In this document: one piece after another, positions 1 through 8,618 of the stretch | Position numbering within the stretch: the first letter of the stretch is position 1 | Layout: each line of letters begins with the position of its first letter | NCBI GenBank assembly: GCA_049596955.1 | Contig: JBMYMD010000001.1 | Span: forward strand, 186,001-250,000 | Direction: 5' to 3' | DNA from: UBA3478 sp049596955 | GTDB taxonomy: Bacteria; Bacteroidota; Bacteroidia; Flavobacteriales; Flavobacteriaceae | DNA: 64,000 nt | Notes under the pieces: generated by a model | What the model was told of the DNA's origin: nothing | Databases searched by the model: none | The model's input: the letters and a program-made list of their open reading frames with translations, nothing else | Program-made: the position numbers and the translations under genes

Positions 1-1908
1 CGGTACATTCTCTAGAACTTGTTCGCCTACAGTTACCTTAGCATATGATCCATCTAAACCTCCATTGGCCACATATTCATTCACTAAGCCTAATTTTTCA
101 GCATCGGTTTTAGATACCGTTAAATAGTTATCCCATGAAGTTCTGGTTATTGGATCAGGGAATTCTTGTAGCCAAGGATTGTTCGCTTGACTACCATCAC
201 CCATTCCGGTTTTGGCATACAATACAAGTTCACTGTCGTTAACTCTTGTATTCGATAGCGATCTCGAAGCACTTAATTCTTGATCTGCTTCAGTAACGCT
301 TTTTCTCAAACTCACATTTTCATCACGAACAAAAACACCGTCTTGCAATGCCTTATTCCAAGATGAACCCTCTAAAATCGTAGTTTCCCAAGTTTGTCTT
401 ACAAAATCGTAATAACTTTCTTCTACTCCTGCCCATTTAAGCAGACAAGCTTCAAATTGGCGTGTGTCGAAAAGTTCTCTAATCACGGGCTGTGTCAAAC
501 CATAAAATCCTGCTTTGACCTGCATGTCTCCCCAAGATTCCATAAAGTGAGAGGCTGCAGCAACAAAGGTTGACGCACTTGCTGTCTCATTATTTAAAAA
601 GGCACTTGAAACCGTAAATCCAACCTTGCTCATAGCCGACTGAAAACGCTCAGCGTCAGGACTGTTGTACAATGGGTTTACTCCATCTAGAAGTAGCATT
701 CCTACTCTAGAGGCCTCCATGTCGTCTAAAAGTGCATTCCACTTTTGAAGACTCCCTTCAGCTGTATATCTCGGTTTGTTAATATCAAAAGCCTCACTTT
801 GAATCATCTCATTGATGGCTAAAGTGATGTACTGAGCCATTTGATCATCTAAACCACAAACGACCACGGCCTTAGAACCTGTGGCTTTTACTTTGGAAGC
901 CATGGCGCTCACATAAGCATCCATAGAAGCGTCTGAACCACCAGAAGCATCTTGACCTTTTAGCGTGTTATACAGCTTAGCAAGTGTTATCTTTTGTTGG
1001 TGTTGACTCAGTGGTATACGTTTATCCGCATTTGAACCTGAAAGTGTCATATTGGACTCTAACTGGATGTGGTGCGACATCTTTCCATTTTCTGGCTTTC
1101 TGTGCGCCGTATAGCCTTTACTGTATCCTCCACCTTGCCAATCGCCCAAGAAGTCAGCATCAAATGAAATGATTACATCGGCCTTTGAGAAATCGTAATC
1201 TGCTAAAGCGCGAACACCATAACGTTGTTCAAATGCAGAAAGGCTTGAATCTGACGAAATCGCATCGTATACAAGGTGTTCAAAGTTATCGTACTTCTCT
1301 GCAAAAAGCGCTACTAATCTATTGTAAGAAGGGCTGCTCTTAGTATGGCTTACAAGCACCACTTTTTGATCTGAATCAGCTAACGCATTTAATCGTGCTG
1401 TAACGGCTGTATCGAGGTTGTTCCATTCAATAGAAGCTCCATTTGCCATTGGCCCTTGGATTCTGTTTTTATCATAAAGACTCAAAACGGAAGCCTGAAC
1501 TCTAGCATTAGCACCTCCAAGCACCTTAGCACTTTCATTATTTTCTACCTTAATAGGTCGACCTTCACGTGTCTTTACAAGTACAGAAGCGAAATCGTAA
1601 CCGTTAGATATAGAAGTGGCATAGTAATTTGCAACGCCTGGTACGATTTCATCTGGCTGAACCACATAGGGTACAGATTTTTTAATTGGGCCCTCACAGG
1701 CAGCAACTGTGGCTGCAGCCGTGCTAAAACCAACCCACTTTAAAAAATCTCTTCTCGAAGCATTGCTCGAATCAAGTTCATTTTTGTCTTCGTAAAATCC
1801 AACAACGGGCAAGTCTTCTGTAAACTCGTCTTTTCCCAAAGACTCGATTACTTTAGAATCTCCGTTTAATTCGAAATCACTTCTCCAGTATTTTTTATTT
1901 GAACTCAT
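1..1908 (-). CDS. actB: Alternative complex III subunit ActB (Tat-targeted molybdopterin oxidoreductase-like), partial
   Basis: The gene starts at the ATG complementary to 1906-1908 and stays open through base 1, so only the first 636 codons are present. The N-terminus carries a long cytoplasmic leader and then a twin-arginine signal (SRRDFLKW, about residues 51-58) followed by a hydrophobic stretch ending in AACEG. This delayed Tat signal is characteristic of Bacteroidota ActB, a fusion of molybdopterin-oxidoreductase-like and iron-sulfur parts. In alternative complex III it carries electrons from quinol toward c-type cytochromes on the periplasmic side. The iron-sulfur part would lie beyond the left edge. 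It starts 19 bp after the stop of the multiheme gene, so the two are one operon. Assignment is from motifs and context. Confidence 0.88.
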   Translation of the reverse strand, partial: MSSNKKYWRSDFELNGDSKVIESLGKDEFTEDLPVVGFYEDKNELDSSNASRRDFLKWVGFSTAAATVAACEGPIKKSVPYVVQPDEIVPGVANYYATSISNGYDFASVLVKTREGRPIKVENNESAKVLGGANARVQASVLSLYDKNRIQGPMANGASIEWNNLDTAVTARLNALADSDQKVVLVSHTKSSPSYNRLVALFAEKYDNFEHLVYDAISSDSSLSAFEQRYGVRALADYDFSKADVIISFDADFLGDWQGGGYSKGYTAHRKPENGKMSHHIQLESNMTLSGSNADKRIPLSQHQQKITLAKLYNTLKGQDASGGSDASMDAYVSAMASKVKATGSKAVVVCGLDDQMAQYITLAINEMIQSEAFDINKPRYTAEGSLQKWNALLDDMEASRVGMLLLDGVNPLYNSPDAERFQSAMSKVGFTVSSAFLNNETASASTFVAAASHFMESWGDMQVKAGFYGLTQPVIRELFDTRQFEACLLKWAGVEESYYDFVRQTWETTILEGSSWNKALQDGVFVRDENVSLRKSVTEADQELSASRSLSNTRVNDSELVLYAKTGMGDGSQANNPWLQEFPDPITRTSWDNYLTVSKTDAEKLGLVNEYVANGGLDGSYAKVTVGEQVLENVP

Positions 1909-1927
1909 GGTTTAGTTGTAATGCTTT

Positions 1928-3280
1928 TTAATAATGACACTTTCCACATTCTAGGCCTCCCATTTGGGCCGCTGTTAATTCTTCAACACCATACTTTTTA
2001 GACAGTGCCTCGTGTATTTTCTCGTAATACGGATTGTCGGTTAAGGCTACGTTGGTTTCCCTGTGACAGTTAATACACCACCCCATTGTTAATGGACTGT
2101 ATTGATACATGATTTCCATTTCCTCAACAGGACCGTGGCAGGTTTGACACTCTACACCTGCAACACTGTAGTGCTGAGAGTGATTGAAATAAGCAAAGTC
2201 TGGCAGGTTGTGTATTCTTACCCATTCAACTGGCTGAGCTTCGCCTGTATAGGATTGTGTTTGTTCATCCCATCCAACTGCCTTGTACAATTTCTTGATT
2301 TCATTGGTGTAGAACTCATTGGTGTATCCATTAGCCAAATCTTCTTTTGAAGGACCTTCTGGATTTCCCTTGTACTCGTAAATCGACTTATGACAATTCA
2401 TACAAACGTTGAGCGACGGGATTCCCGAATGTTTTGAAACTCGAGCTGAGGAATGGCAATAGGTACATTCAATTTTATTATCTCCTGCGTGAATCTTGTG
2501 TGAATAGTGAATTGGTTGAACCGGCGCATACCCTTGATCAATTCCTATTTGCATCATATAAGCATAAGCGTAATAGGCACTCATGAGAAGTAGTACAACT
2601 ACTGTAACAAACATTAAAAACTGATTTTGAATAAAAGCCTTCCAAATCGGTGTTCCGCTAGATTTTTCTTCTACTACTTCTACTCCAGAAAGCTGAGCAA
2701 AACGTTTTAAAGTACGTTGAACCGTGAAGAGCATGATAACTAGTACGGCTAAAACCAATGCCAAAATGGCTAGAATCAATTCATCTGCAATACCAGATTC
2801 GGCAACGACAACTTGAGCATCTGCTGCAGCTGCTGCAACTGCAGGGGCAGGAGGCGGTGCCGCAGTGTAGGCCAAAATATTATCAATGTCTGCGTTGCTC
2901 AAAGTAGGAAAAGCCGTCATTGCGGCTTTGTTGTATTCATTGTACACTTTGTTGGCATACGCATCTCCTGAAGCGATCATTCCTGCAGAATTCTTAATCC
3001 ATGCATACAGCCATTCTTTGTCGAGGCCTTCATCTTCGCTTAGACGTGTCTCCACATTGGCTAAGGCAGGACCTGTCATCTTTCTATTTAGCGCGTGACA
3101 GGCAGCACAATTTTGGTTAAAGAGTTGTTTACCCGCTACTGGATCACCACCTAAATCAGCTGGAGTTTCAGCGGCATCTTGTGCAAAAGCAGCAATGGTA
3201 AACACTAAAAATACGAGTGCAGTTTTAAAAATGTAGTTTAATACTGGCAGGTTTTGGTTTGAGTTTGTTCTCATACTCAA
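1928..3280 (-). CDS. actA: Alternative complex III multiheme cytochrome c subunit ActA with extra N-terminal monoheme domain
   Basis: A 450-residue membrane-anchored cytochrome. A hydrophobic signal segment spans about residues 17-33 and is followed by a monoheme cytochrome c domain with CAACH at 58-62. An Ala/Pro linker and two hydrophobic segments (about 168-186 and 221-240) lead to a cytochrome c3-type part with five CxxCH motifs at 272, 293, 378, 402 and 445. That gives six predicted c hemes. ActA of alternative complex III is usually described as pentaheme, so the first domain looks like a fused sixth heme, perhaps replacing the separate monoheme ActE. It is the first gene of the operon, with actB following 19 bp downstream, and a good promoter lies at 3331-3362. 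Confidence 0.9.
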   Translation of the reverse strand: MSMRTNSNQNLPVLNYIFKTALVFLVFTIAAFAQDAAETPADLGGDPVAGKQLFNQNCAACHALNRKMTGPALANVETRLSEDEGLDKEWLYAWIKNSAGMIASGDAYANKVYNEYNKAAMTAFPTLSNADIDNILAYTAAPPPAPAVAAAAADAQVVVAESGIADELILAILALVLAVLVIMLFTVQRTLKRFAQLSGVEVVEEKSSGTPIWKAFIQNQFLMFVTVVVLLLMSAYYAYAYMMQIGIDQGYAPVQPIHYSHKIHAGDNKIECTYCHSSARVSKHSGIPSLNVCMNCHKSIYEYKGNPEGPSKEDLANGYTNEFYTNEIKKLYKAVGWDEQTQSYTGEAQPVEWVRIHNLPDFAYFNHSQHYSVAGVECQTCHGPVEEMEIMYQYSPLTMGWCINCHRETNVALTDNPYYEKIHEALSKKYGVEELTAAQMGGLECGKCHY

Positions 3281-3330
3281 TTAATTGCTATCTATTTAGT
3301 GGCTTTCGAAAGAGATACTTCTTGTCTAGG

Positions 3331-3362
3331 CAAAATTACCCCTCCAAAATTGGCCTCAAAAA
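3331..3362 (-). promoter_or_regulatory. Bacteroidota-type promoter for the act operon
   Basis: Read on the minus strand, TTTTTG (3362-3357) is followed after 18 bases by TAATTTTG (3338-3331). This is a full match to the -33 TTTG / -7 TAnnTTTG consensus of the Bacteroidota primary sigma factor. It lies 50 bp upstream of the ActA start codon. Confidence 0.65.
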
Positions 3363-3491
3363 TAAGACTCAGTCCTTTATTTTAAAACCTTTAAAAGAAG
3401 TAGTTTGCAATTTATATTCAATCTAAATAAGGTGATTTTAGCGAAAATATTAAACAAAATTTCTCAATTTTATGACGTAAAAAAAATCGCT

Positions 3492-3875
3492 ATGAAGTTC
3501 TATTTTTCACTTCTTTTTTTCTCACTGTTTTTTTCTCAAGCATTATATGCTCAAAATGAGATGTTACTAACTGATAATCAACAAGAAAGACTAGAAGATG
3601 ACCCAGAAAAAATGAAAGCGCTCTTTGAAAACTACACGTCTCTTAGAACTCAAGAGAGCAGTTATCAAATTCAATTAGGATTCGGTTCTTATACAAAAGC
3701 CCAAGATTTGTTGAAGCAAGCCAATGAAGTTTTTGGAGAATTTGAGAGTAGAATTGAATTCCAAACTCCTACCTACAGAGTTCGTTTAGGCAACTTCAAC
3801 GATCGACTGGAAGCGGAGCGAATATTTGCAGAAATTCGAAAAAAATTCCCTTCTGCAATTTTGATTAAACCCTAA
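3492..3875 (+). CDS. Small secreted SPOR-domain protein
   Basis: A 127-residue protein if started at the ATG at 3492. That start is chosen because it opens directly into a signal peptide (MKFYFSLLFF, cleavage probably after ALYA). The upstream in-frame ATG at 3405 would add 29 residues in front of the signal. The C-terminal 75 residues form one SPOR-like domain: YQIQLGFGSYTKAQDL, then YRVRLGNFNDRLEAE and a basic end. SPOR domains bind denuded glycan strands of peptidoglycan at division sites, so a periplasmic cell-wall or division role is likely but unproven. It is transcribed divergently from actA and converges on infB, with an 8-bp gap between the stop codons. Confidence 0.75.
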   Translation: MKFYFSLLFFSLFFSQALYAQNEMLLTDNQQERLEDDPEKMKALFENYTSLRTQESSYQIQLGFGSYTKAQDLLKQANEVFGEFESRIEFQTPTYRVRLGNFNDRLEAERIFAEIRKKFPSAILIKP

Positions 3876-3883
3876 AAAGTAAT

Positions 3884-6595
3884 TTATAATTTTTTCTGAA
3901 CAGCAACTTCCTGATAAGCCTCAATGGTATCTTCTAGCTTTAAGTCGTTGTAGTTTTTGATTTGCATTCCACAGTCATAACCCTTGGCTACTTCCTTGAC
4001 ATCGTCTTTAAAACGTTTTAAAGACGCTAGTTCACCATCGAATACTACGACGCCTTCGCGAATCAACCTCACTTTAGAATTACGGAAAATCTTACCAGTT
4101 AAAACCATACAACCGGCAATTGTTCCAATCTTGGATATTTTGAAGGTTTCTCTTATTTCTGCAGTTCCCGTAACTTCTTCTTTCATCTCAGGACTTAGCA
4201 TGCCTTCCATGGCTGACTTGATATCATCTATAGCTGCATATATAATGGAGTATGTTCTGATATCGATCTCTTCCTTCTCAGCTAATGCTCTTGCATTAGA
4301 CATTGGCCTTACATTAAATCCGATAATGATTGCATCAGAGGCAGTAGCTAACAACACATCAGACTCGGTAATTGCTCCTACACCTTTATGGATAATATTG
4401 ACTTGAATTTCTTCAGTGGACAATTTTTGAAAGGAATCAGTAAGTGCTTCTACGGATCCATCGACATCACCTTTTAAAATGATATTGAGTTCTTGGAAGT
4501 CTCCAAGTGCGATACGGCGGCCTATTTCGTCTAGAGTGATATGGCGCTGTGTTCTCACGTTCTGTTCTCGCTGTAATTGAGCTCTTTTAGATGCGATTTG
4601 TTTGGCCTCACGCTCGTCTCTAATCACATTGAATTTATCTCCTGCTTGAGGAGCTCCATCTAGACCCAAAATTGAGATAGGAGTAGCTGGACCAGCTTCT
4701 TTAATTTGCTTACCTCTTTCATCTTGCATTGCTCTAACCTTACCACTGCAAGTGCCCGCTAAGACGTAGTCTCCTATTTTAAGATTTCCATTTTGTACTA
4801 ATACCGTTGAAACATATCCTCTACCCTTATCTAGAAAAGCCTCAACTACAGACCCTACTGCATCGCGCTCATAATTCGCTTTGAGCTCCAACAATTCTGA
4901 CTCTAGCAACACTTTTTCAAGCAATTCATTAACACCTTCGCCGGTTTTGGCAGAAATATCATGCGATTGAATCTTTCCACCCCAATCTTCGACAAGCAAA
5001 TTCATTTGGGCCAAGCCTTCTTTAATTTTATCAGGATTTGCTGTAGGTCGGTCAATTTTATTTATGGCAAACACAATGGGAACATCCGCAGCCTGTGCGT
5101 GTGCAATGGCTTCTTTTGTTTGCGGCATGATATCATCATCAGCTGCAATAACAATTATGACAATATCGGTGACTTGAGCCCCTCTAGCCCGCATCGCTGT
5201 GAAGGCCTCGTGCCCAGGAGTGTCTAAAAAGGTCATTTTTTGACCACTTTCAAGAGTTACCGCATATGCTCCAATATGCTGTGTAATTCCACCACTCTCG
5301 CCTGCAATTACGTTTTCTTCTCTAATGTAATCCAAAAGTGAGGTTTTACCGTGATCAACGTGACCCATTACAGTGACAATAGGTGCTCTTGGCTCTAAAT
5401 CCGCGGGATCATCTTCAACGTCTACCTCGATTGACTCTTCAATTTCAGCGGTAATAAACTCTACTTCAAAACCAAATTCTTCAGCTACAATGACCAGAGT
5501 TTCTGCATCTAATCTTTGATTGAGTGTAACCATAATTCCCAAAGACATACAGGCAGAAATAATTTGAGTCGTAGAGACATTCATCATTGTGGCCAGCTCA
5601 TTGACTGTAACAAACTCTGTAACTTTGAGAATTTTACTTTCAATCTCTTGTTGTTCTAAATCGAGTTCAGATTGCTTTTTATGCAAATCTCTCTTTTCTC
5701 TTCTATATTTTGCCCCTTTTCCTTTGGATGATTTACCTTGAAGTTTTTCAAGTGTTTCTCTTACCTGCTTTTGAACCTCTTCTTCGGTTGGTTCGACCTT
5801 TTGAACTCCTTGTTTAGGCCTGTTTTTACCTCCTCGTCTGTTTTGATTATTCTGGTCTCTTCCTTGATTATTGTCAGAAACGATGCGCTTTCGCTTTCGT
5901 TTTTTATTGTCTCTATCTTGATTTTTGGCTTTTGACGAATCCTCCTGCTTTTTCTTCTTCTCAAATTGAGTCAAATCAATTTTTGCTCCAGTGAGTTTAA
6001 TTCCACTAAGCTTTTGATATTGCGTTTTTATCGACTCATTTTCCTCAGCACCCTCTTTGGCTTCAGTAGAAGCAACTTCTTTTACTTCAGGAGCCGCGGC
6101 CTCAGTCTTTTGATCTGCGCTCTTTTGAGTCGTACTTTCTTCGGTGCTCTCTTCTGGAGCGACCTCTTCTGTTTTAGCAGCAGGTTTTGGTTGTTCATCT
6201 GCCTCAACCTCTTTTTTAGGATTGGCTTTACCACCTTCTTCTAAATCAATTTTGCCAACAGCTTTAGGTTTGCTCAGTTCAGCTTTGGCCTTGATGATTT
6301 CTTCCGATTTTTTTTCTCGAGCAATTCGTTTCTCTTCTTGTTCTTGCTCTATTTTCAACCTCAAGGCTTCTTTTTCCTTGCGCTGTTCCTCTCCCACCTC
6401 TTGAGACGCCACTTTCTTGGACATATCAGTTTGAAATTCGTCCAATAAAACTTGGTAGACCTCATTTGAAATTTTAGTCGTTGGTCTTGCTTCTATCTCA
6501 ACTCCTTTCGTTTTCAAATGGTCTACTGCCCTGTCAAGAGAAATATTCAATTCTCTTAAAACTTTATTTAACCTAATGGTTGGCGTGTCGCTCAT
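3884..6595 (-). CDS. infB: Translation initiation factor IF-2
   Basis: A 903-residue GTPase that loads initiator tRNA on the 30S subunit and promotes subunit joining. About 320 N-terminal residues form a short IF2N helix segment followed by low-complexity Lys/Glu/Ala-rich sequence with an Arg/Asn-rich basic patch near 235-260. The second IF2N domain precedes the G domain. G1 is GHVDHGKT at residues 411-418, G3 is DTPGHEAF and G4 is NKID. Domains II to IV complete the C-terminal half, ending in KNYNDLKLEDTIEAYQ. It is the last gene of rimP-nusA-infB, 64 bp after nusA. Length is normal for Bacteroidota, which have long IF-2 N-terminal regions. Confidence 0.97.
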   Translation of the reverse strand: MSDTPTIRLNKVLRELNISLDRAVDHLKTKGVEIEARPTTKISNEVYQVLLDEFQTDMSKKVASQEVGEEQRKEKEALRLKIEQEQEEKRIAREKKSEEIIKAKAELSKPKAVGKIDLEEGGKANPKKEVEADEQPKPAAKTEEVAPEESTEESTTQKSADQKTEAAAPEVKEVASTEAKEGAEENESIKTQYQKLSGIKLTGAKIDLTQFEKKKKQEDSSKAKNQDRDNKKRKRKRIVSDNNQGRDQNNQNRRGGKNRPKQGVQKVEPTEEEVQKQVRETLEKLQGKSSKGKGAKYRREKRDLHKKQSELDLEQQEIESKILKVTEFVTVNELATMMNVSTTQIISACMSLGIMVTLNQRLDAETLVIVAEEFGFEVEFITAEIEESIEVDVEDDPADLEPRAPIVTVMGHVDHGKTSLLDYIREENVIAGESGGITQHIGAYAVTLESGQKMTFLDTPGHEAFTAMRARGAQVTDIVIIVIAADDDIMPQTKEAIAHAQAADVPIVFAINKIDRPTANPDKIKEGLAQMNLLVEDWGGKIQSHDISAKTGEGVNELLEKVLLESELLELKANYERDAVGSVVEAFLDKGRGYVSTVLVQNGNLKIGDYVLAGTCSGKVRAMQDERGKQIKEAGPATPISILGLDGAPQAGDKFNVIRDEREAKQIASKRAQLQREQNVRTQRHITLDEIGRRIALGDFQELNIILKGDVDGSVEALTDSFQKLSTEEIQVNIIHKGVGAITESDVLLATASDAIIIGFNVRPMSNARALAEKEEIDIRTYSIIYAAIDDIKSAMEGMLSPEMKEEVTGTAEIRETFKISKIGTIAGCMVLTGKIFRNSKVRLIREGVVVFDGELASLKRFKDDVKEVAKGYDCGMQIKNYNDLKLEDTIEAYQEVAVQKKL

Positions 6596-6659
6596 ATAGT
6601 TGTTATCTCTTTTCTATTCGGCCTATACCTTCGCTTATTTACAAATATAACCGCTTAAT

Positions 6660-7892
6660 TTATTCTTCAAATTCAGCCTTCAAAATTTTGAGGACCTCAT
6701 TTATGGTTTCTTCTTCTAAATCTGTTCTCTTTACTAAATCAGCCGCATCTAACTCTAAAACACTTCGAGCCGTATCTAATCCAATTTTTTGGAACTCCTT
6801 GATAATCCAGCTATCTATTTCATCTGAAAACTCTGTTAACTCTACATCTTCTTCAACTCCTTCTCTGAACACATCAATTTCATAACCGGTCAGTTGCCCT
6901 GCTAAACGGATGTTATGTCCACCTCTTCCAATGGCCTTTGAAACCTCTTCTGGCTTCAAATACACCTGAGCTGTTTTCTTTTCGTCGTCAATCTTCACAC
7001 TGCTTATTCTAGCAGGTGACAACGCTCTTGTAATCAATAATTGTTGATTATTGGTATGATTAATAACATCTATGTTTTCATTTCCTAATTCTCTGACTAT
7101 ACCGTGAATTCTAGAACCTTTCATTCCGACACAAGCTCCTACAGGATCAATTCTATCATCATAAGAATCTACTGCAACCTTTGCTTTCTCGCCTGGAATT
7201 CGAACCGCTTTTTTGATGGTGATTAATCCATCGAAAACCTCAGGAATCTCTTGAAAAAATAATTGCTCCAAAAACTTAGGTGAAGTCCTCGATAAAATAA
7301 TAGATGGTTTAGATCCTTTGAGTTCTACTGATTCAATAACCCCTCTGACATTATCCCCTTTTCTAAAGAAATCAGAAGGAATTTGACGATCTTTTGGAAG
7401 GATTATTTCATTTCCTTCATCGTCGAGAAGAATAACTGCCTTGTGTCTTATGTGGTGCACTTCAGCCGTGTAAATTTCACCTTCTAAATCTTTAAACTGC
7501 TTGTATATAGTGGTATTGTCGTGCTCGTGAATTCGAGAAATCAAATTTTGACGCAACGAAAGAATAGCTCTTCTTCCTAAATCTAAAAGTTTTACCTCCT
7601 CGGAAACATCTTCACCCACCTCAAAGTCGGGTTCTATCTTTCTCGCTTCGGTCAATGAAATTTCTTCATTGGGCTCCTCAACCATTCCATCTTCTACAAC
7701 GATCCGGTTTCGCCAAATTTCTAAATCTCCCTTATCAGGGTTAATAATGATATCAAAGTTTTCGTCTGAACCAAATTTTTTCTTCAATGCATTGCGAAAT
7801 ACATCTTCTAAAATAGCCATTAGCGTTACTCTGTCAATAAACTTGTCGTCTTTAAACTCCGAAAAAGACTCAATTAAAGCTAGATTTTCCAT
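6660..7892 (-). CDS. nusA: Transcription termination/antitermination factor NusA
   Basis: A 410-residue RNA polymerase-binding factor that modulates pausing, termination and antitermination. The N-terminal polymerase-binding domain (about 1-125) is followed by an S1 domain (YTAEVHHIRHKAVILL, about 135-200). Two KH domains follow, with VGACVGMKGSRI near 250 and AIGRGGHNIRLA near 325. A short helical C-terminal tail ends the protein, and the acidic repeats of the E. coli protein are absent. The stop codon of rimP lies 14 bp upstream and infB begins 64 bp downstream. This is the conserved rimP-nusA-infB order. Confidence 0.96.
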   Translation of the reverse strand: MENLALIESFSEFKDDKFIDRVTLMAILEDVFRNALKKKFGSDENFDIIINPDKGDLEIWRNRIVVEDGMVEEPNEEISLTEARKIEPDFEVGEDVSEEVKLLDLGRRAILSLRQNLISRIHEHDNTTIYKQFKDLEGEIYTAEVHHIRHKAVILLDDEGNEIILPKDRQIPSDFFRKGDNVRGVIESVELKGSKPSIILSRTSPKFLEQLFFQEIPEVFDGLITIKKAVRIPGEKAKVAVDSYDDRIDPVGACVGMKGSRIHGIVRELGNENIDVINHTNNQQLLITRALSPARISSVKIDDEKKTAQVYLKPEEVSKAIGRGGHNIRLAGQLTGYEIDVFREGVEEDVELTEFSDEIDSWIIKEFQKIGLDTARSVLELDAADLVKRTDLEEETINEVLKILKAEFEE

Positions 7893-7906
7893 TTAGTCAT
7901 TTATCA

Positions 7907-8371
7907 TTAAAAAGTGATGAGCACTTTTGCCTTTTCAATATGCTCAAATTCTATTTTTTGTTGTTGTGTTATTGTTCTCTTTCCTTTTCCAATTTCTTTA
8001 GGCACTCTTTCGTTCCACTCAAGAGTAATAGATTCTTTTTGGGCTTCGATAAGTTTTCCTTTGTACTGCTCACCCGCTGCTTTTACCTCAAGTTTTCTCC
8101 CAATGTGTTTGGGATACTGTCGAAATTTAACAAGAGGTGAAGTCGCACCACAAGAAGATACTTGAAGCGAAAAATCTTCCTCTTCACGATTTAGATTGTG
8201 CTCAATTGCTCTGCTGATATCTATACAATCTTGAACAGATACCAAAGTATCGCCATCCAGTGTAATATGTATGTGATGATCTGCACCTACAGAGAAATCG
8301 ACAACAAATAAATCAGAACGCTCAATGAGCGCTTTTTCCAATAAATCATCAACTTTCTGCTTGAGCAACAT
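7907..8371 (-). CDS. rimP: Ribosome maturation factor RimP
   Basis: A 154-residue protein needed for 30S subunit assembly. The start is taken at the ATG complementary to 8369-8371, giving MLLKQKVDDLL. A longer reading to 8410 would run back through a perfect hairpin at 8386-8405 and add residues unlike the family. The N-terminal alpha/beta domain contains VVDFSVGADHHIHITLDGD and CIDISRAIEHNL. The C-terminal SH3-like barrel contains SSCGATSPLVKFRQYPKHIGRKLEV. The first gene of rimP-nusA-infB, it starts 15 bases after the stem of the hairpin that separates it from tRNA-Gln. No promoter can fit between hairpin and start codon. Confidence 0.9.
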   Translation of the reverse strand: MLLKQKVDDLLEKALIERSDLFVVDFSVGADHHIHITLDGDTLVSVQDCIDISRAIEHNLNREEEDFSLQVSSCGATSPLVKFRQYPKHIGRKLEVKAAGEQYKGKLIEAQKESITLEWNERVPKEIGKGKRTITQQQKIEFEHIEKAKVLITF

Positions 8372-8379
8372 ATAATTTA

Positions 8380-8405
8380 ATAAAAGAGGGGACCTCAGTC
8401 CCCTC
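8380..8405 (-). terminator. Hairpin with T-run between tRNA-Gln and rimP
   Basis: A perfect 7-bp stem (GAGGGGA / TCCCCTC, 6-base loop) at 8386-8405 is followed on the minus strand by TTTTATT. It has the form of an intrinsic terminator for the tRNA-Gln transcript. The rimP ATG lies only 15 bases past the stem, so it may act as an attenuator for rimP-nusA-infB instead of a full stop. Confidence 0.6.
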
Positions 8406-8453
8406 ATCATTCTTCGAATTACATTGTAAATGTAAACAATTTAATTCATCCTG

Positions 8454-8525
8454 TTGGCCTACAAGGACTCGAACCTTGAACGACTGAACCAAAATCAGCT
8501 GTGTTACCAATTACACCATAGGCCA
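8454..8525 (-). tRNA. tRNA-Gln (TTG anticodon)
   Basis: A 72-base cloverleaf on the minus strand. The acceptor stem TGGCCTA pairs fully with TAGGCCA and the discriminator base is A. The D arm is GTGT/ACAC around AATTGGTA, and the T arm CAAGG/CCTTG closes on TTCGAGT. The anticodon stem is GCTGA/TCAGT around the loop TTTTGGT, which puts TTG at positions 34-36. CCA is not encoded. It is followed by the 8386-8405 hairpin and then rimP. Confidence 0.95.
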
Positions 8526-8542
8526 GCACCATAATGCGGCTG

Positions 8543-8572
8543 CAAATTTAAACTATTCTTAAGATTTCCAAA
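8543..8572 (-). promoter_or_regulatory. Promoter for tRNA-Gln (and possibly rimP-nusA-infB)
   Basis: On the minus strand TTTG (8572-8569), an 18-base spacer and TAAATTTG (8550-8543) match the Bacteroidota -33/-7 consensus exactly. The tRNA 5' end is 18 bases downstream. I saw no other promoter before rimP. Confidence 0.7.
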
Positions 8573-8618
8573 AACTATTTTTTGGTATTTTCGCCAATGG
8601 TCTTTTAACTCATGACAA

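Noticed and set aside
5966..6404. Long plus-strand frames opposite the infB N-terminal region
   Set aside because: They mirror the low-complexity Lys/Glu-rich coding of infB and have no motifs of their own.
8371..8410. Extended N-terminus of RimP (13 extra residues)
   Set aside because: The extension is encoded by the terminator-like hairpin and does not resemble the family.
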